Shown here piece by piece: positions 36,154 through 45,353 of a stretch of DNA of 55,405 nucleotides. The position numbers and the translations under genes are program-made. Origin of the DNA: Hyphomicrobium sp. (lineage in GTDB: Bacteria; Pseudomonadota; Alphaproteobacteria; Rhizobiales; Hyphomicrobiaceae); contig NZ_RXIZ01000010.1 of the NCBI RefSeq assembly GCF_003987855.1, positions 1-55,405 on the forward strand. Direction: 5' to 3'. Under the pieces are notes generated by a model. It had not been told where the DNA came from. It saw only the letters and a list, made by a program, of their open reading frames with translations, and made no database searches. Position 1 is the stretch's first letter. Every line of letters starts with the position of its first letter.

Positions 36154-37473
36154 ATGAATTTCGGTCGGCTCGATGATGGTGCAAGCCAGGCAAAGAAGGT
36201 GCGCCTCGCTGCCCTGGCGCTTTCGACGTTTTTCGCGTGGTCTTTCCTGGCGATTCAACCATCTGTTGCTGTCGAAGGCGCTTCCGCGAAGTGCCCGGAG
36301 GGAAATGCCGGCCTCACACTGCCCACCGGTTTTTGTGCGACAATCTTCGCTGATAAGGTCGGGGCGCCGCGTCATCTGACAGTTGCGCCGGACGGTACGG
36401 TCTACGTCAACAACCGTCGCCGTGGTGGCGGGCCATCCCTTCTGGCGCTCAAGGATACGAAGGGCGATGGCAAAGCTGATGTCATCGAAACATTCGGTCC
36501 TGCGGGCGCCGGGGGAACAGGCATCGGTCTTTATAAGGACAACCTGTACGTTGAACTGGGCGATAAAATCGTTCGCTACGAACTGAAGCCCGGTGAGGTC
36601 GCTCCAAAAAGCAAGCCCGAGGTCGTCGTCTCGAAGCTGCCCATTGACGGCGACCACACCGCCAGGCCATTCGCAATCAATTCGCAAGGGGAGCTTTTCG
36701 TCGACTTGGGTTCAGCTACGAACTCATGCCAACGAGAAAACCGCGCTGATGGCTCGCCCGGCATCGATCCCTGCGTCGAACTCGAGACACGCGCCGGGAT
36801 TTGGCGCTTCGATGCGAACAAGCCCGGGCAGGTTTTCTCCTCTGCACAGCGCTTTGCCACGGGTCTTCGCAATGCCGAGGGTATCGACTTCGATGATACT
36901 GGTCGCGTGTTTGCGACCCAGCACGGGCGAGATCAGTTGTACGAAAATTGGTCCAAACTTTATTCCTCAGAGCGGGGTTCGGAATTACCGGCCGAGGTGC
37001 TCGTCGAGGCGCGCGAAGGCGGTGATTATGGTTGGCCGTACTGCTACCACGATGGCTTTCAACACAAGCTCGTTCTCGCTCCAGAGTATGGTGGAGACGG
37101 TGGCAAAGCCATTGGGCGCTGCGCGGATAAGCTGCCCCCTGTAGCGGCTTTTCCGGCGCACTGGGCGCCCAATGACCTCAAGATCTACAAGGCCAAGCAA
37201 TTTCCTGCGGAATACCAGGGTGGCGCATTTATCGCTTTCCACGGGTCCTGGAACAGATCCTCCGGCGGACAGCAAGGGTACAACGTCGTGTTCCAGCCGT
37301 TGAAAGACGGCAAGGCCTCGGGTCCATACATTGTTTTTGCAGATGGATTTCGGAACGGAGATGGAACAGGCAGCGAGCATCGTCCAACAGGGCTTGCGGT
37401 CGGGCCTGACGGTGCGCTTTACGTTGCCGACGACGCTGGCGGCCGAATCTGGCGCATCGTCTACAAGGGGTGA
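36154..37473 (+). CDS. Sorbosone dehydrogenase-like periplasmic beta-propeller protein
   Basis: A 439-residue secreted protein: signal peptide about residues 8-34 (LAALALSTFFAWSFLAI, then VAVEGA). The rest is a six-bladed propeller of the L-sorbosone/soluble glucose dehydrogenase type: GAPRHLTVAPDGTVYVNN, FATGLRNAEGIDFD, YGWPYCYHDGFQ, FIAFHGSWNRSSGGQQGY, and GLAVGPDGALYVADDAGG. Family members bind PQQ and oxidise sugars or other polyols, though many are untested. The ATG at 36154 has GCGGAG upstream; a GTG at 36127 is an alternative. Its stop lies 12 bp before the hpnA start, so it may belong to the hopanoid transcript. Confidence 0.85.
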   Translation: MNFGRLDDGASQAKKVRLAALALSTFFAWSFLAIQPSVAVEGASAKCPEGNAGLTLPTGFCATIFADKVGAPRHLTVAPDGTVYVNNRRRGGGPSLLALKDTKGDGKADVIETFGPAGAGGTGIGLYKDNLYVELGDKIVRYELKPGEVAPKSKPEVVVSKLPIDGDHTARPFAINSQGELFVDLGSATNSCQRENRADGSPGIDPCVELETRAGIWRFDANKPGQVFSSAQRFATGLRNAEGIDFDDTGRVFATQHGRDQLYENWSKLYSSERGSELPAEVLVEAREGGDYGWPYCYHDGFQHKLVLAPEYGGDGGKAIGRCADKLPPVAAFPAHWAPNDLKIYKAKQFPAEYQGGAFIAFHGSWNRSSGGQQGYNVVFQPLKDGKASGPYIVFADGFRNGDGTGSEHRPTGLAVGPDGALYVADDAGGRIWRIVYKG

Positions 37474-37485
37474 TGATCAATACCG

Positions 37486-38508
37486 GTGGGTAGCGGGGCT
37501 CAGGAGTTGGCGACTAAAGACATTGCATTCCTGACCGGTGCATCGGGATTTGTGGGATCGGCCGTTGCACGAAAACTTATCGATGCGGGCTTCGCCGTGC
37601 GTGCTCTCGTTCGAAAAAGCAGTAATCGCGCCAATCTCGCCGATATCGATCTCGACGTTGTCGAGGGCGACATTCGCGACGCTGCACTTGTTCACGAGTC
37701 GATGCGCGGATGCCGCTATGTCTTTCATGTCGCTGCAGACTATCGGCTATGGGCTCCCAATCCGCAGGAGATCATAGACACCAACACAGAGGGCACGCTT
37801 TCGATCATGCGGGCGGCGCTGGCGGCCCGGGTCGAGCGGATCGTCTATACGTCGAGCGTTGCCACGCTTCGCCTGGACAAAGACGGCCATCCGTCCGACG
37901 AAAACATGCCGCTCGCGGTTGATGATGCGATCGGGGCTTACAAGAAAAGCAAAGTTTTGGCTGAGCGTCTCGTTGAGCGGATGGTGGCCAGCGAAGGGCT
38001 GCCGGCTGTGATCGTTAACCCTTCGACCCCGATCGGTCCCAGGGACGTTCGCCCCACGCCGACCGGGCGAATTGTCGTTGAGGCCGCATCCGGCCGTATG
38101 CCCGCCTATGTAGAGACGGGGTTGAACCTGGTCCATGTCGACGATGTAGCAGACGGTCACGTTGCTGCCTTGAAGAAGGGGCGAATTGGCGAGCGATATA
38201 TTCTGGGGGGACAGGATATGACACTCGGGCAAATGCTGGCCCACATCGCACGGCTTGCCGGACGGCGACCGCCAACGCTCGAGCTGCCGCGATTATTGAT
38301 ATATCCCATCGCCTATGGCGCCGAGGCGGCAGCTCGCATTACGGGGCGTGAGCCGTTCGCGACGGTCGATGGGCTGCGCATGGCGAAATACAAAATGTTC
38401 TTTTCATCGTCGAAGGCGGAGCGCGAGCTCGATTATCGTGCGCGGCCGGCGCCCCAAGCTCTTGCGGAAGCTTTCGATTGGTTTCGCGGAGCGGGGTATC
38501 TCTCGTGA
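37486..38508 (+). CDS. hpnA: Hopanoid-associated sugar epimerase HpnA
   Basis: A 340-residue extended SDR of the epimerase/dehydratase type. The NAD motif TGASGFVGSAVARKL is at residues 17-31; YKKSK supplies the catalytic Tyr/Lys; MPAYVETGLNLVHVDDVADG is typical of HpnA. Its precise role in hopanoid head-group synthesis is not settled in the literature. The first codon is taken as GTG 37486, which has only a weak ribosome site; a TTG at 37507 (ATKDIAFLTG) is possible. The stop overlaps the hpnB GTG. Confidence 0.92.
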   Translation: MGSGAQELATKDIAFLTGASGFVGSAVARKLIDAGFAVRALVRKSSNRANLADIDLDVVEGDIRDAALVHESMRGCRYVFHVAADYRLWAPNPQEIIDTNTEGTLSIMRAALAARVERIVYTSSVATLRLDKDGHPSDENMPLAVDDAIGAYKKSKVLAERLVERMVASEGLPAVIVNPSTPIGPRDVRPTPTGRIVVEAASGRMPAYVETGLNLVHVDDVADGHVAALKKGRIGERYILGGQDMTLGQMLAHIARLAGRRPPTLELPRLLIYPIAYGAEAAARITGREPFATVDGLRMAKYKMFFSSSKAERELDYRARPAPQALAEAFDWFRGAGYLS

Positions 38509-39665
38509 CGAGCGTTGAGATAATAGCCGGTGTTGGCCTTGCGGCTTGGATCTATCTCATCTTCTTCAACGGCTGGTTCTGGCTTTCGCGCGAGCGCGAG
38601 GAACCGGAAGCCGGGAGATACGCTGCACCCGGCGTTTGGCCACGGGTCACCGCCGTCATTCCCGCTCGCAATGAAGCGGACGTGCTTCCCAGTTCCTTAG
38701 GCTCTCTCATCGCTCAGGATTATCCGGGTGAGTTTTCAATCGTACTCGTGGACGACCAAAGCACGGATGGCACCGCCGATGTCGCCCGCTCCATTGCTGG
38801 GGGTTCGCAGCGCGTTCTAATCGTCAATGGCGCGCCGCTTCCGCGAGGGTGGACCGGGAAAGTCTGGGCGATGAATCAGGGCATTGAAGTTGCGTGCAGC
38901 TTGGACACTCCTCCTGATTTTCTTCTGCTGACGGATGCGGATATCGGTTATCGCCCGGGAGTTCTGAAGTCGCTTGTCGCGGCCTCCAGCGCAAACAGCC
39001 GTGCGATGACTTCCGTCATGGCCAAGCTCAAATGCGATAGTATCGCCGAGCGATGGCTCGTTCCTGCCTTCATATTCTTTTTCCAGATGCTTTACCCGTT
39101 CGGCCGCGTCAATCGCGTGGACGACAAAACCGCTGCGGCTGCTGGAGGTTGCATGCTGGTAGCCCGCTCAGCGCTGGAGCGAGCCGGCGGGATCGGCGGT
39201 ATTCGTGGTGCTTTGATCGACGATTGCGCGCTCGGAAAATTGTTGAAAACGCAGGGCCCTATATGGCTGGGTCTGTCTGATCGCGTGACCAGTCTTCGGC
39301 CCTACGAGACCTTTGAAGACATTCGCCGCATGGTTGCGCGATCCGCATACGCCCAACTTCATTATTCGCCGGTTTTGCTGGTTGGAACGCTCCTGGCAAT
39401 GGCCGTCATTTATATCGCTCCGCCCGTTCTAGCTGTATTTTCTGGCTATCCCGCGAATATGCTCGCCGCTGCAGCATGTCTTCTGATGTTCCTTGCTTAT
39501 CAGCCGACGTTGCGCTTTTACAACCGTTCGCCACTTTGGGGCTTCGCGCTCCCAGTTATCGCGTTAGCCTATATGGGTTTCACGCTAGATTCGGCGTATC
39601 AGCATGTTCGAGGTCGCGGCGGTCTTTGGAAGGGGCGCGTGCAGGCCGAAGTGGGACGGCAATGA
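38505..39665 (+). CDS. hpnB: Hopene-associated glycosyltransferase HpnB
   Basis: A 386-residue family 2 glycosyltransferase with an N-terminal membrane segment (IIAGVGLAAWIYLIFF), nucleotide-sugar motif VTAVIPARNEADVLP, VLVDDQSTDGTADVA, the acceptor motif LLTDADIGY, and C-terminal membrane helices (about residues 290-355). It acts at the cytoplasmic membrane on a hopanoid or lipid acceptor; exact substrate unknown. GTG start overlapping hpnA; stop overlapping hpnC (ATGA). Confidence 0.93.
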   Translation: MTSVEIIAGVGLAAWIYLIFFNGWFWLSREREEPEAGRYAAPGVWPRVTAVIPARNEADVLPSSLGSLIAQDYPGEFSIVLVDDQSTDGTADVARSIAGGSQRVLIVNGAPLPRGWTGKVWAMNQGIEVACSLDTPPDFLLLTDADIGYRPGVLKSLVAASSANSRAMTSVMAKLKCDSIAERWLVPAFIFFFQMLYPFGRVNRVDDKTAAAAGGCMLVARSALERAGGIGGIRGALIDDCALGKLLKTQGPIWLGLSDRVTSLRPYETFEDIRRMVARSAYAQLHYSPVLLVGTLLAMAVIYIAPPVLAVFSGYPANMLAAAACLLMFLAYQPTLRFYNRSPLWGFALPVIALAYMGFTLDSAYQHVRGRGGLWKGRVQAEVGRQ

Positions 39666-40552
39666 CAGTCGATACCAAGTACAAGTCCGGCAAATCCGAG
39701 GGCGACGAGAATTTTCCCGTTGCTTCGCGGATCGTCGCTGTACGTCATCGCGCGCCGATCCTCGCCTTCTACCGCTTTGCTCGTGCCGCAGATGATGCAG
39801 CCGACCATCCGACGCTCGATCCTCAATCGAAGCTTTCCATTCTGGCGGCGCTCGAAGAAACGTTGCTTGGTCGTTCTGACGAAGCCAGCGACGCCATCGC
39901 GTTACGTGAGCAGTTGCGACTCAGGAATTTGTCCGCACAGCATGCGCTCGATCTGTTGAAGGCATTTCGCCAAGACGTCACTAAGCATCGGTATGAGACA
40001 TGGGAAGATCTGATGGATTATTGCCGTTATTCGGCGATGCCCGTCGGTCGTTTCGTTCTCGATGTCCACGGAGAATCGACGGCAACCTGGGGCGCTTCAG
40101 ACGCGCTTTGCGCGGCGCTCCAGATCATCAATCATCTGCAGGACTGCGCTAGGGATTATCAAAATCTCGACCGCGTCTACATGCCGTTGAACGATTTGTC
40201 GGCTCATGGAACGACCGCCGCGGCGCTGGGTGCCTCTCAGGCTTCGCCGGAGTTGCTCGGCTGTATTCGCGCCCTCGCGGCCAAGACAGAGGCTCTGATG
40301 CCCGACGCCAAGTTGCTGCCGTCGAGCGTCTCCGACCTGCGCCTCGCGGCGGAGACATCGGTCATTGTCGAGCTGGCTCGGCAGCTGATCAACCTTCTCA
40401 AGACACGTGATCCGCTATCGGAGCGTGTTCATTTATCAAAGATGCGGGCGTCTTGGTTCGCTGCGAAAGCGATAGGCGCCACACTTGCCGTCCGGGGTAT
40501 CGCGCGTTTCGCGCTTTCGAAATCGACGGGGATGATGCCGCATGAGCGCTGA
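39662..40552 (+). CDS. hpnC: Squalene synthesis protein HpnC
   Basis: A 296-residue trans-isoprenyl diphosphate synthase-fold protein. The first aspartate motif is FARAADDAADHP (about residues 41-52) and the second QDCARDYQNLDRVYMP. HpnC converts presqualene diphosphate to hydroxysqualene in the bacterial three-enzyme squalene route (HpnD, HpnC, HpnE). The start is the ATG overlapping hpnB; a longer frame from 39476 lies within hpnB. The end overlaps hpnD by 11 bp. Confidence 0.95.
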   Translation: MTVDTKYKSGKSEGDENFPVASRIVAVRHRAPILAFYRFARAADDAADHPTLDPQSKLSILAALEETLLGRSDEASDAIALREQLRLRNLSAQHALDLLKAFRQDVTKHRYETWEDLMDYCRYSAMPVGRFVLDVHGESTATWGASDALCAALQIINHLQDCARDYQNLDRVYMPLNDLSAHGTTAAALGASQASPELLGCIRALAAKTEALMPDAKLLPSSVSDLRLAAETSVIVELARQLINLLKTRDPLSERVHLSKMRASWFAAKAIGATLAVRGIARFALSKSTGMMPHER

Positions 40553-41384
40553 AGTCGAAACATTGACAGTCGAGGATGTTCCTGCGGCGGCCAGCAGTTC
40601 GTTCTATGCTGCGATGCGGGTGCTGCCGCGTTCTCAGCGCGATGCCATGTATCACGTCTACGCGTTCTGCCGCGCAGTGGACGATGTGGCCGACAATGGC
40701 GGCTCTCGAGAGGTTAGGCTTGCTGATCTCAATCGTTATCGCACGGACATCGAGCACCTCTATTCAACGGGCCGGGTAACGCCGCGTACGCGCGATCTCC
40801 TGCTGCCAGTACGGGATTACGGGCTGATAAAGGATGACTTCATCGCCGTGATCGATGGCATGGAGATGGACATTGTGCGTGACTTGCGCGCGCCCGAATG
40901 GAAGGTCCTGGATCTTTATTGCGACCGTGCGGCTTCGGCAGTTGGACGGCTTTCGGTTCGCATCTTCGGCATGGATGAAGAGCCCGGCATTGAGCTGTCG
41001 CATCATCTTGGACGCGCGCTGCAGCTTACAAATATTCTGCGCGATATCGACGAAGATGCGGCGATGGGACGGCTCTATCTGCCTAAAGAAGCACTCCGGG
41101 ATGCCGGTATTGCCGATACTTCCATCGACGATATTCTTGTCAATCCCGCGCTCGATCGCGTGTGTCGCGGCATCGCCGACATGGCACGAAAATATTATGA
41201 CCGGTCTGAAGCGATCATGGCTCATTCGCCACGCCGTGCTGTGAGATCGCCCCGCATGATGGCAACTGTCTATCGCGGTATTCTTGAAAAGTTGATCGTG
41301 CGTGGCTGGCGCGCGCCTCGCATTGATGTTCGCCGCTCGAAGCGTACGGTGCTTTGGGCTGTCTTGCGCGACGGCATCTTCTAA
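40542..41384 (+). CDS. hpnD: Presqualene diphosphate synthase HpnD
   Basis: A 280-residue squalene/phytoene synthase family protein that joins two farnesyl diphosphates. Motif 1 is FCRAVDDVADNGG (about residue 43), motif 2 LTNILRDIDEDAAMGRLYLP (about 163-182). It stands between hpnC and hpnE in the order seen in other hopanoid producers. The stop is immediately followed by the hpnE ATG. Confidence 0.96.
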   Translation: MSAEVETLTVEDVPAAASSSFYAAMRVLPRSQRDAMYHVYAFCRAVDDVADNGGSREVRLADLNRYRTDIEHLYSTGRVTPRTRDLLLPVRDYGLIKDDFIAVIDGMEMDIVRDLRAPEWKVLDLYCDRAASAVGRLSVRIFGMDEEPGIELSHHLGRALQLTNILRDIDEDAAMGRLYLPKEALRDAGIADTSIDDILVNPALDRVCRGIADMARKYYDRSEAIMAHSPRRAVRSPRMMATVYRGILEKLIVRGWRAPRIDVRRSKRTVLWAVLRDGIF

Positions 41385-42632
41385 ATGAGTGGCGGCACCG
41401 TTCACATCGTCGGGGCCGGTCTTGCCGGCCTTTCGGCGGCGGTTGCGCTCGTGGACACCGGCAACAAGGTCGTTATTCACGAGCTGGCGCGTCACGCGGG
41501 AGGCCGATGCCGATCGTATTTCGAACCCGCGCTCGGGATGACTATCGACAATGGCAATCACTTACTGTTGTCGGGCAACGCCAGCGCAATTGCATTTCTT
41601 AGCAAAATCGGCGGTCGGGACCTTATCCACGAGCCCGTGCACGCCGAATTCAACTTCTACGACTTGAAGTCGAAGAAGGACTGGATGCTGCGGCCCAACG
41701 ACGGACCGCTCCCCTGGTGGATTTTCTCTGCAGGTCGTCGTGTGCCGAATACTCGTTCTTTTGACTATATCCGACTTGGTAAACTCCTGGGTGCGAGAGC
41801 GGATGAAACGGTTGGCCAGAAGATCAATACCGATACGACCGTCTACTCACATCTCATGGAGCCTGTCCTTCTTGCAGCATTGAACTGCGATCCCAAAGAG
41901 GGATCAGCTCTACTCGCGGCGGCTGTTATTCGCGAGACGCTCGGACGGGGCGGAAGAGCTTGCCGTCCGCTCTTCGCGGCGAATGGACTTGGACCCGCGC
42001 TCGTTGAGCCCGCCGTAGCCTACGTTGAGGAAAGAGCCGGCGAGGTTCGGTTCGATCATGGCGTGCGAAGTATTGCTTGGGAAGGCGAACGCGCTCGCGC
42101 CTTGCAGTTTGCGGACGAAGCTGTGGAACTTGGAAGGGGTGATAGGCTCGTATTGGCTGTTCCTGCGTGGGTCGCCAAAACGCTGCTGCCCGAGCTGCGA
42201 GCACCTTCCGAGTACCGGTCGATTTTCAACGCCCATTTTGCGTTTCCGGCACCTAAGCAGCTTCCCAAGATTACCGGCGTGATCAACGCTACGACGGAAT
42301 GGCTTTTTGCCTTTGAGAACCGTCTGTCCGTTACTGTGAGTTCTGCGGATCGTTTCAACGAAGCCGAGCGAGAGCCGATGGCGCGGCGAATTTGGTCGGA
42401 AATCTCGCAGATCGCAGGCCTTGATGCGGAGATGCCACGTTGGCAGATCGTCAAAGAGCGCCGTGCGACATTTGCCGCAACTCCAGAGCAGAACGAACTC
42501 AGGCCGCGCGCTGAGACTCGGTGGAGAAACGTGTTTCTCGCCGGAGATTGGACGGCGACTGGCCTTCCAGCGACAATCGAAGGCGCGATACGGTCCGGCG
42601 AAACGGCCGCCAAACTGGCGATGGCCGCTTAA
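41385..42632 (+). CDS. hpnE: Hydroxysqualene dehydroxylase HpnE
   Basis: A 415-residue FAD-dependent amine oxidase/phytoene desaturase-like flavoprotein. The dinucleotide motif IVGAGLAGLSAAVAL starts at residue 6, GGRCRSYF binds FAD, and the C-terminal VFLAGDWTATGLPATIEGAI closes the FAD site. It reduces hydroxysqualene to squalene, the substrate of Shc. There is no gap after hpnD. Confidence 0.95.
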   Translation: MSGGTVHIVGAGLAGLSAAVALVDTGNKVVIHELARHAGGRCRSYFEPALGMTIDNGNHLLLSGNASAIAFLSKIGGRDLIHEPVHAEFNFYDLKSKKDWMLRPNDGPLPWWIFSAGRRVPNTRSFDYIRLGKLLGARADETVGQKINTDTTVYSHLMEPVLLAALNCDPKEGSALLAAAVIRETLGRGGRACRPLFAANGLGPALVEPAVAYVEERAGEVRFDHGVRSIAWEGERARALQFADEAVELGRGDRLVLAVPAWVAKTLLPELRAPSEYRSIFNAHFAFPAPKQLPKITGVINATTEWLFAFENRLSVTVSSADRFNEAEREPMARRIWSEISQIAGLDAEMPRWQIVKERRATFAATPEQNELRPRAETRWRNVFLAGDWTATGLPATIEGAIRSGETAAKLAMAA

Positions 42633-42667
42633 CTCTGGTAGGACGCTCCGATCTTTGGAGATGGGAT

Positions 42668-44668
42668 ATGAATTACGAATCCGCTTCGCAATCTGCTCGA
42701 TTGGCATCTGAAGCTGTAACTCGCGACATCTCGCTGGCGGAGGTCGAACGCGCTATCGGGTCGGCGAAAGACGCGCTTCTCGCGATTCAACGTGACGACG
42801 GCCACTTTGTCTTCGAACTCGAAGCGGATGCCACGATCCCGGCTGAATACATCCTGATGCGTCATTACCTCGCTGAACCTGTCGACCAAGTGCTCGAGGG
42901 CAAGATCGCGAACTATCTTCGGCGCATTCAATCCGATGATGGCGGATGGCCGCTGTTTCACGACGGCGCTTCCAATATCAGCGCCAGCGTCAAAGCCTAC
43001 TTTGCGCTCAAGATGACGGGCGTCGGCGTTGATGAGCCGTATATGAAGAAGGCGCGGGGTTGGATTCTGTCGCAGGGTGGCGCGTCGCACAGTAATGTTT
43101 TCACCCGCAATCTCTTGGCTCTTTTCGGTGCGATCCCATGGCGGGGCGTACCGGTGATGCCGGTTGAGATCATGGTGTTGCCGCGCTGGTTTCCATTTCA
43201 CCTGGACAAGATTTCGTACTGGGCGCGAACGGTCGTTGTGCCTCTGACGGTCTTAAACGCGCTCAAACCGCTAGCGCGCAATCCGAAGGGTGTCGGCATT
43301 CCCGAACTCTTCACGATTCCGCCGGATCAGGTGAAGGTCTGGCCGAAGGGGCCGCACCAGAAATCACCTTGGGCAGAGATTTTCGGGATCATCGATCGCG
43401 TCCTGCAGACAACCCAACCCTACTTCCCCAAATCATTGCGCAAGAAGTCCATCGATAAAGCTGTCGCCTTTGTCGATGAGCGTCTCAACGGAGAAGATGG
43501 CCTCGGCGCAATTTTTCCGGCCATGGTCAATGCGCTGCTGGTTTACGACGCACTCGGCTATCCCACAGATCATCCGAACTACAAGACTGCGCGCGGCTCG
43601 ATTGAAAAACTGGTGACCATCAAAGAGGACGAGGCCTACTGTCAGCCGTGCCTATCGCCAGTTTGGGACACTGCCCTCACCGCACATGCACTAATGGAAG
43701 TTGGGGGAGAGCAGGCTGAGCGCTCTTCGGACCGTGCGCTTGAGTGGCTGAAGCCTCTGCAAGTTCTCGACACGATCGGCGACTGGGCCGCTACTCGTCC
43801 GAATGTTCGCCCTGGCGGCTGGGCGTTCCAGTACGCAAATCCTCATTATCCGGATACCGATGATACCGCGGTCGTGGTCATGGCCATGGACCGGGCTCTC
43901 GGCCGCAATGCGCAACACGACACAACCACCCGTGAAGCAATTGCGCGCGGGCGTGAGTGGGTTGTGGGCATGCAAAGCAAGAATGGCGGCTGGGGCGCGT
44001 TCGACGCCGACAATACCTACGAGTATCTCAATCAGATTCCATTTTCCGATCACGGTGCCTTACTGGATCCGCCAACCGCCGATGTTTCGGCACGTTGCGT
44101 TTCGATGCTTGCTCAACTCGGAGAGCGACGCGGTCAATGCTTCGAACTCGATAAAGCGATCGACTATCTCGAACGTACGCAGGAGAAAGACGGCAGCTGG
44201 TATGGCCGCTGGGGGATGAATTACATCTACGGTACGTGGTCGGTGCTCTGTGCCCTGAATGCGGCCGGTGTAGATCCTTCGTCGAGCGTCGTTCGGAAGG
44301 CAGTCAAGTGGCTTCTCTCTATCCAGAACTCAGACGGTGGATGGGGCGAAGATGGGGAAAGCTATAAGCTCGACTACAAAGGCTATGAGCCAGCGCCGAG
44401 CACGGCTTCGCAAACCGCATGGGCGCTGATGGGGCTTATGGCTGCCGGTGAAATAGACAACCCGGCTGTAAAAAAGGGTGTCTCCTATCTGGCTGCGACG
44501 CAAGCTGGAGACGGCTTCTGGAACGAAAAGCGCTTCACGGCGACCGGTTTTCCGCGGGTGTTCTATCTGCGCTACCACGGTTACTCGAAGTTCTTTCCGA
44601 TGTGGGCGCTCGCGCGATATCGCAATCTGAAGGTCTCCAACACCAAAGCTGTGCTGGTTGGGATGTAA
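42668..44668 (+). CDS. shc: Squalene-hopene cyclase
   Basis: A 666-residue monotopic membrane cyclase (HpnF) that folds squalene into hopene or diplopterol. The catalytic DxDD motif is in PDTDDTAVV (Asp at about residues 396, 398, 399). QW repeats are visible (KNGGWGAFD, KDGSWYGRWG, SDGGWGEDGE, GDGFWNE) and the C-terminus has PRVFYLRYHGYSKFFPMWAL. The ATG at 42668 follows GGAGATGG; the frame also runs back into hpnE without a ribosome site. hpnG starts one base after its stop. Confidence 0.97.
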   Translation: MNYESASQSARLASEAVTRDISLAEVERAIGSAKDALLAIQRDDGHFVFELEADATIPAEYILMRHYLAEPVDQVLEGKIANYLRRIQSDDGGWPLFHDGASNISASVKAYFALKMTGVGVDEPYMKKARGWILSQGGASHSNVFTRNLLALFGAIPWRGVPVMPVEIMVLPRWFPFHLDKISYWARTVVVPLTVLNALKPLARNPKGVGIPELFTIPPDQVKVWPKGPHQKSPWAEIFGIIDRVLQTTQPYFPKSLRKKSIDKAVAFVDERLNGEDGLGAIFPAMVNALLVYDALGYPTDHPNYKTARGSIEKLVTIKEDEAYCQPCLSPVWDTALTAHALMEVGGEQAERSSDRALEWLKPLQVLDTIGDWAATRPNVRPGGWAFQYANPHYPDTDDTAVVVMAMDRALGRNAQHDTTTREAIARGREWVVGMQSKNGGWGAFDADNTYEYLNQIPFSDHGALLDPPTADVSARCVSMLAQLGERRGQCFELDKAIDYLERTQEKDGSWYGRWGMNYIYGTWSVLCALNAAGVDPSSSVVRKAVKWLLSIQNSDGGWGEDGESYKLDYKGYEPAPSTASQTAWALMGLMAAGEIDNPAVKKGVSYLAATQAGDGFWNEKRFTATGFPRVFYLRYHGYSKFFPMWALARYRNLKVSNTKAVLVGM

Positions 44669-44669
44669 G

Positions 44670-45353
44670 GTGGTTCACAGTGTCGTCATCGCGGCGACGG
44701 GCCTAAAAGCCGAGGCGCGAATTGCCGAACGATCCAGCAATGTAAAAGCCATTGTCTCCGGCGGGCGAGAGTACCGTTTGCAGGCACTTCTACATGAAGC
44801 CATCGGCGCTGGTGCCCGAGGCGTGATCAGCTTCGGAATTGCCGGCGGGCTGAGACCCGGGCTGAAACCAGGCACGATCATCATCGGCACATCTGTTCTT
44901 CACAGCAGCGGACGAACTTATTCGGCGGATGCGCGATGGAGTGACCGGCTTTTTGAAGCCCTTCCAAACGCTGAAAGTGGTCCGATCGCCGGTTCCGGTT
45001 CGATCATCGCAAGTCGCGACGAGAAGCACGCAATTTATCTCGCGTCGGGTGCGTTCGCTGCAGACATGGAAAGCCACGTCGTGGCTCAAATAGCTACGGA
45101 TCAGAGCGTTCCATTTGCGGTACTTCGTGTGATAGCGGACCCGGCGACATTGAGTTTGCCGCCTGCCGCCGTCGAAGGGCTCAATCCGGATGGCACGCCG
45201 AATATTCCGGCGGTTCTGAGGTCACTGGCGGCCCAGCCGAGCCAGCTATGGGATATCATCCGCATTGCCGGCGCGACCCGTCGTGCGATGAATGGTTTAC
45301 TCCGCTGCCACCGGCTTTTGGGCCCGGGCCTCGGCTGCGCTGATCTCGGCTAG
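44670..45353 (+). CDS. hpnG: Adenosylhopane nucleosidase HpnG
   Basis: A 227-residue nucleoside-phosphorylase-like protein that removes adenine from adenosylhopane to give (phospho)ribosylhopane, a step to bacteriohopanetetrol. Motifs: VIAATGLKAEARIAER, ISFGIAGGLRPGLKPGTIII, and the acidic AADMESHVVAQIA. GTG start directly after the shc stop. The last 57 bases overlap the end of the convergent hpnH. Confidence 0.92.
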   Translation: MVHSVVIAATGLKAEARIAERSSNVKAIVSGGREYRLQALLHEAIGAGARGVISFGIAGGLRPGLKPGTIIIGTSVLHSSGRTYSADARWSDRLFEALPNAESGPIAGSGSIIASRDEKHAIYLASGAFAADMESHVVAQIATDQSVPFAVLRVIADPATLSLPPAAVEGLNPDGTPNIPAVLRSLAAQPSQLWDIIRIAGATRRAMNGLLRCHRLLGPGLGCADLG

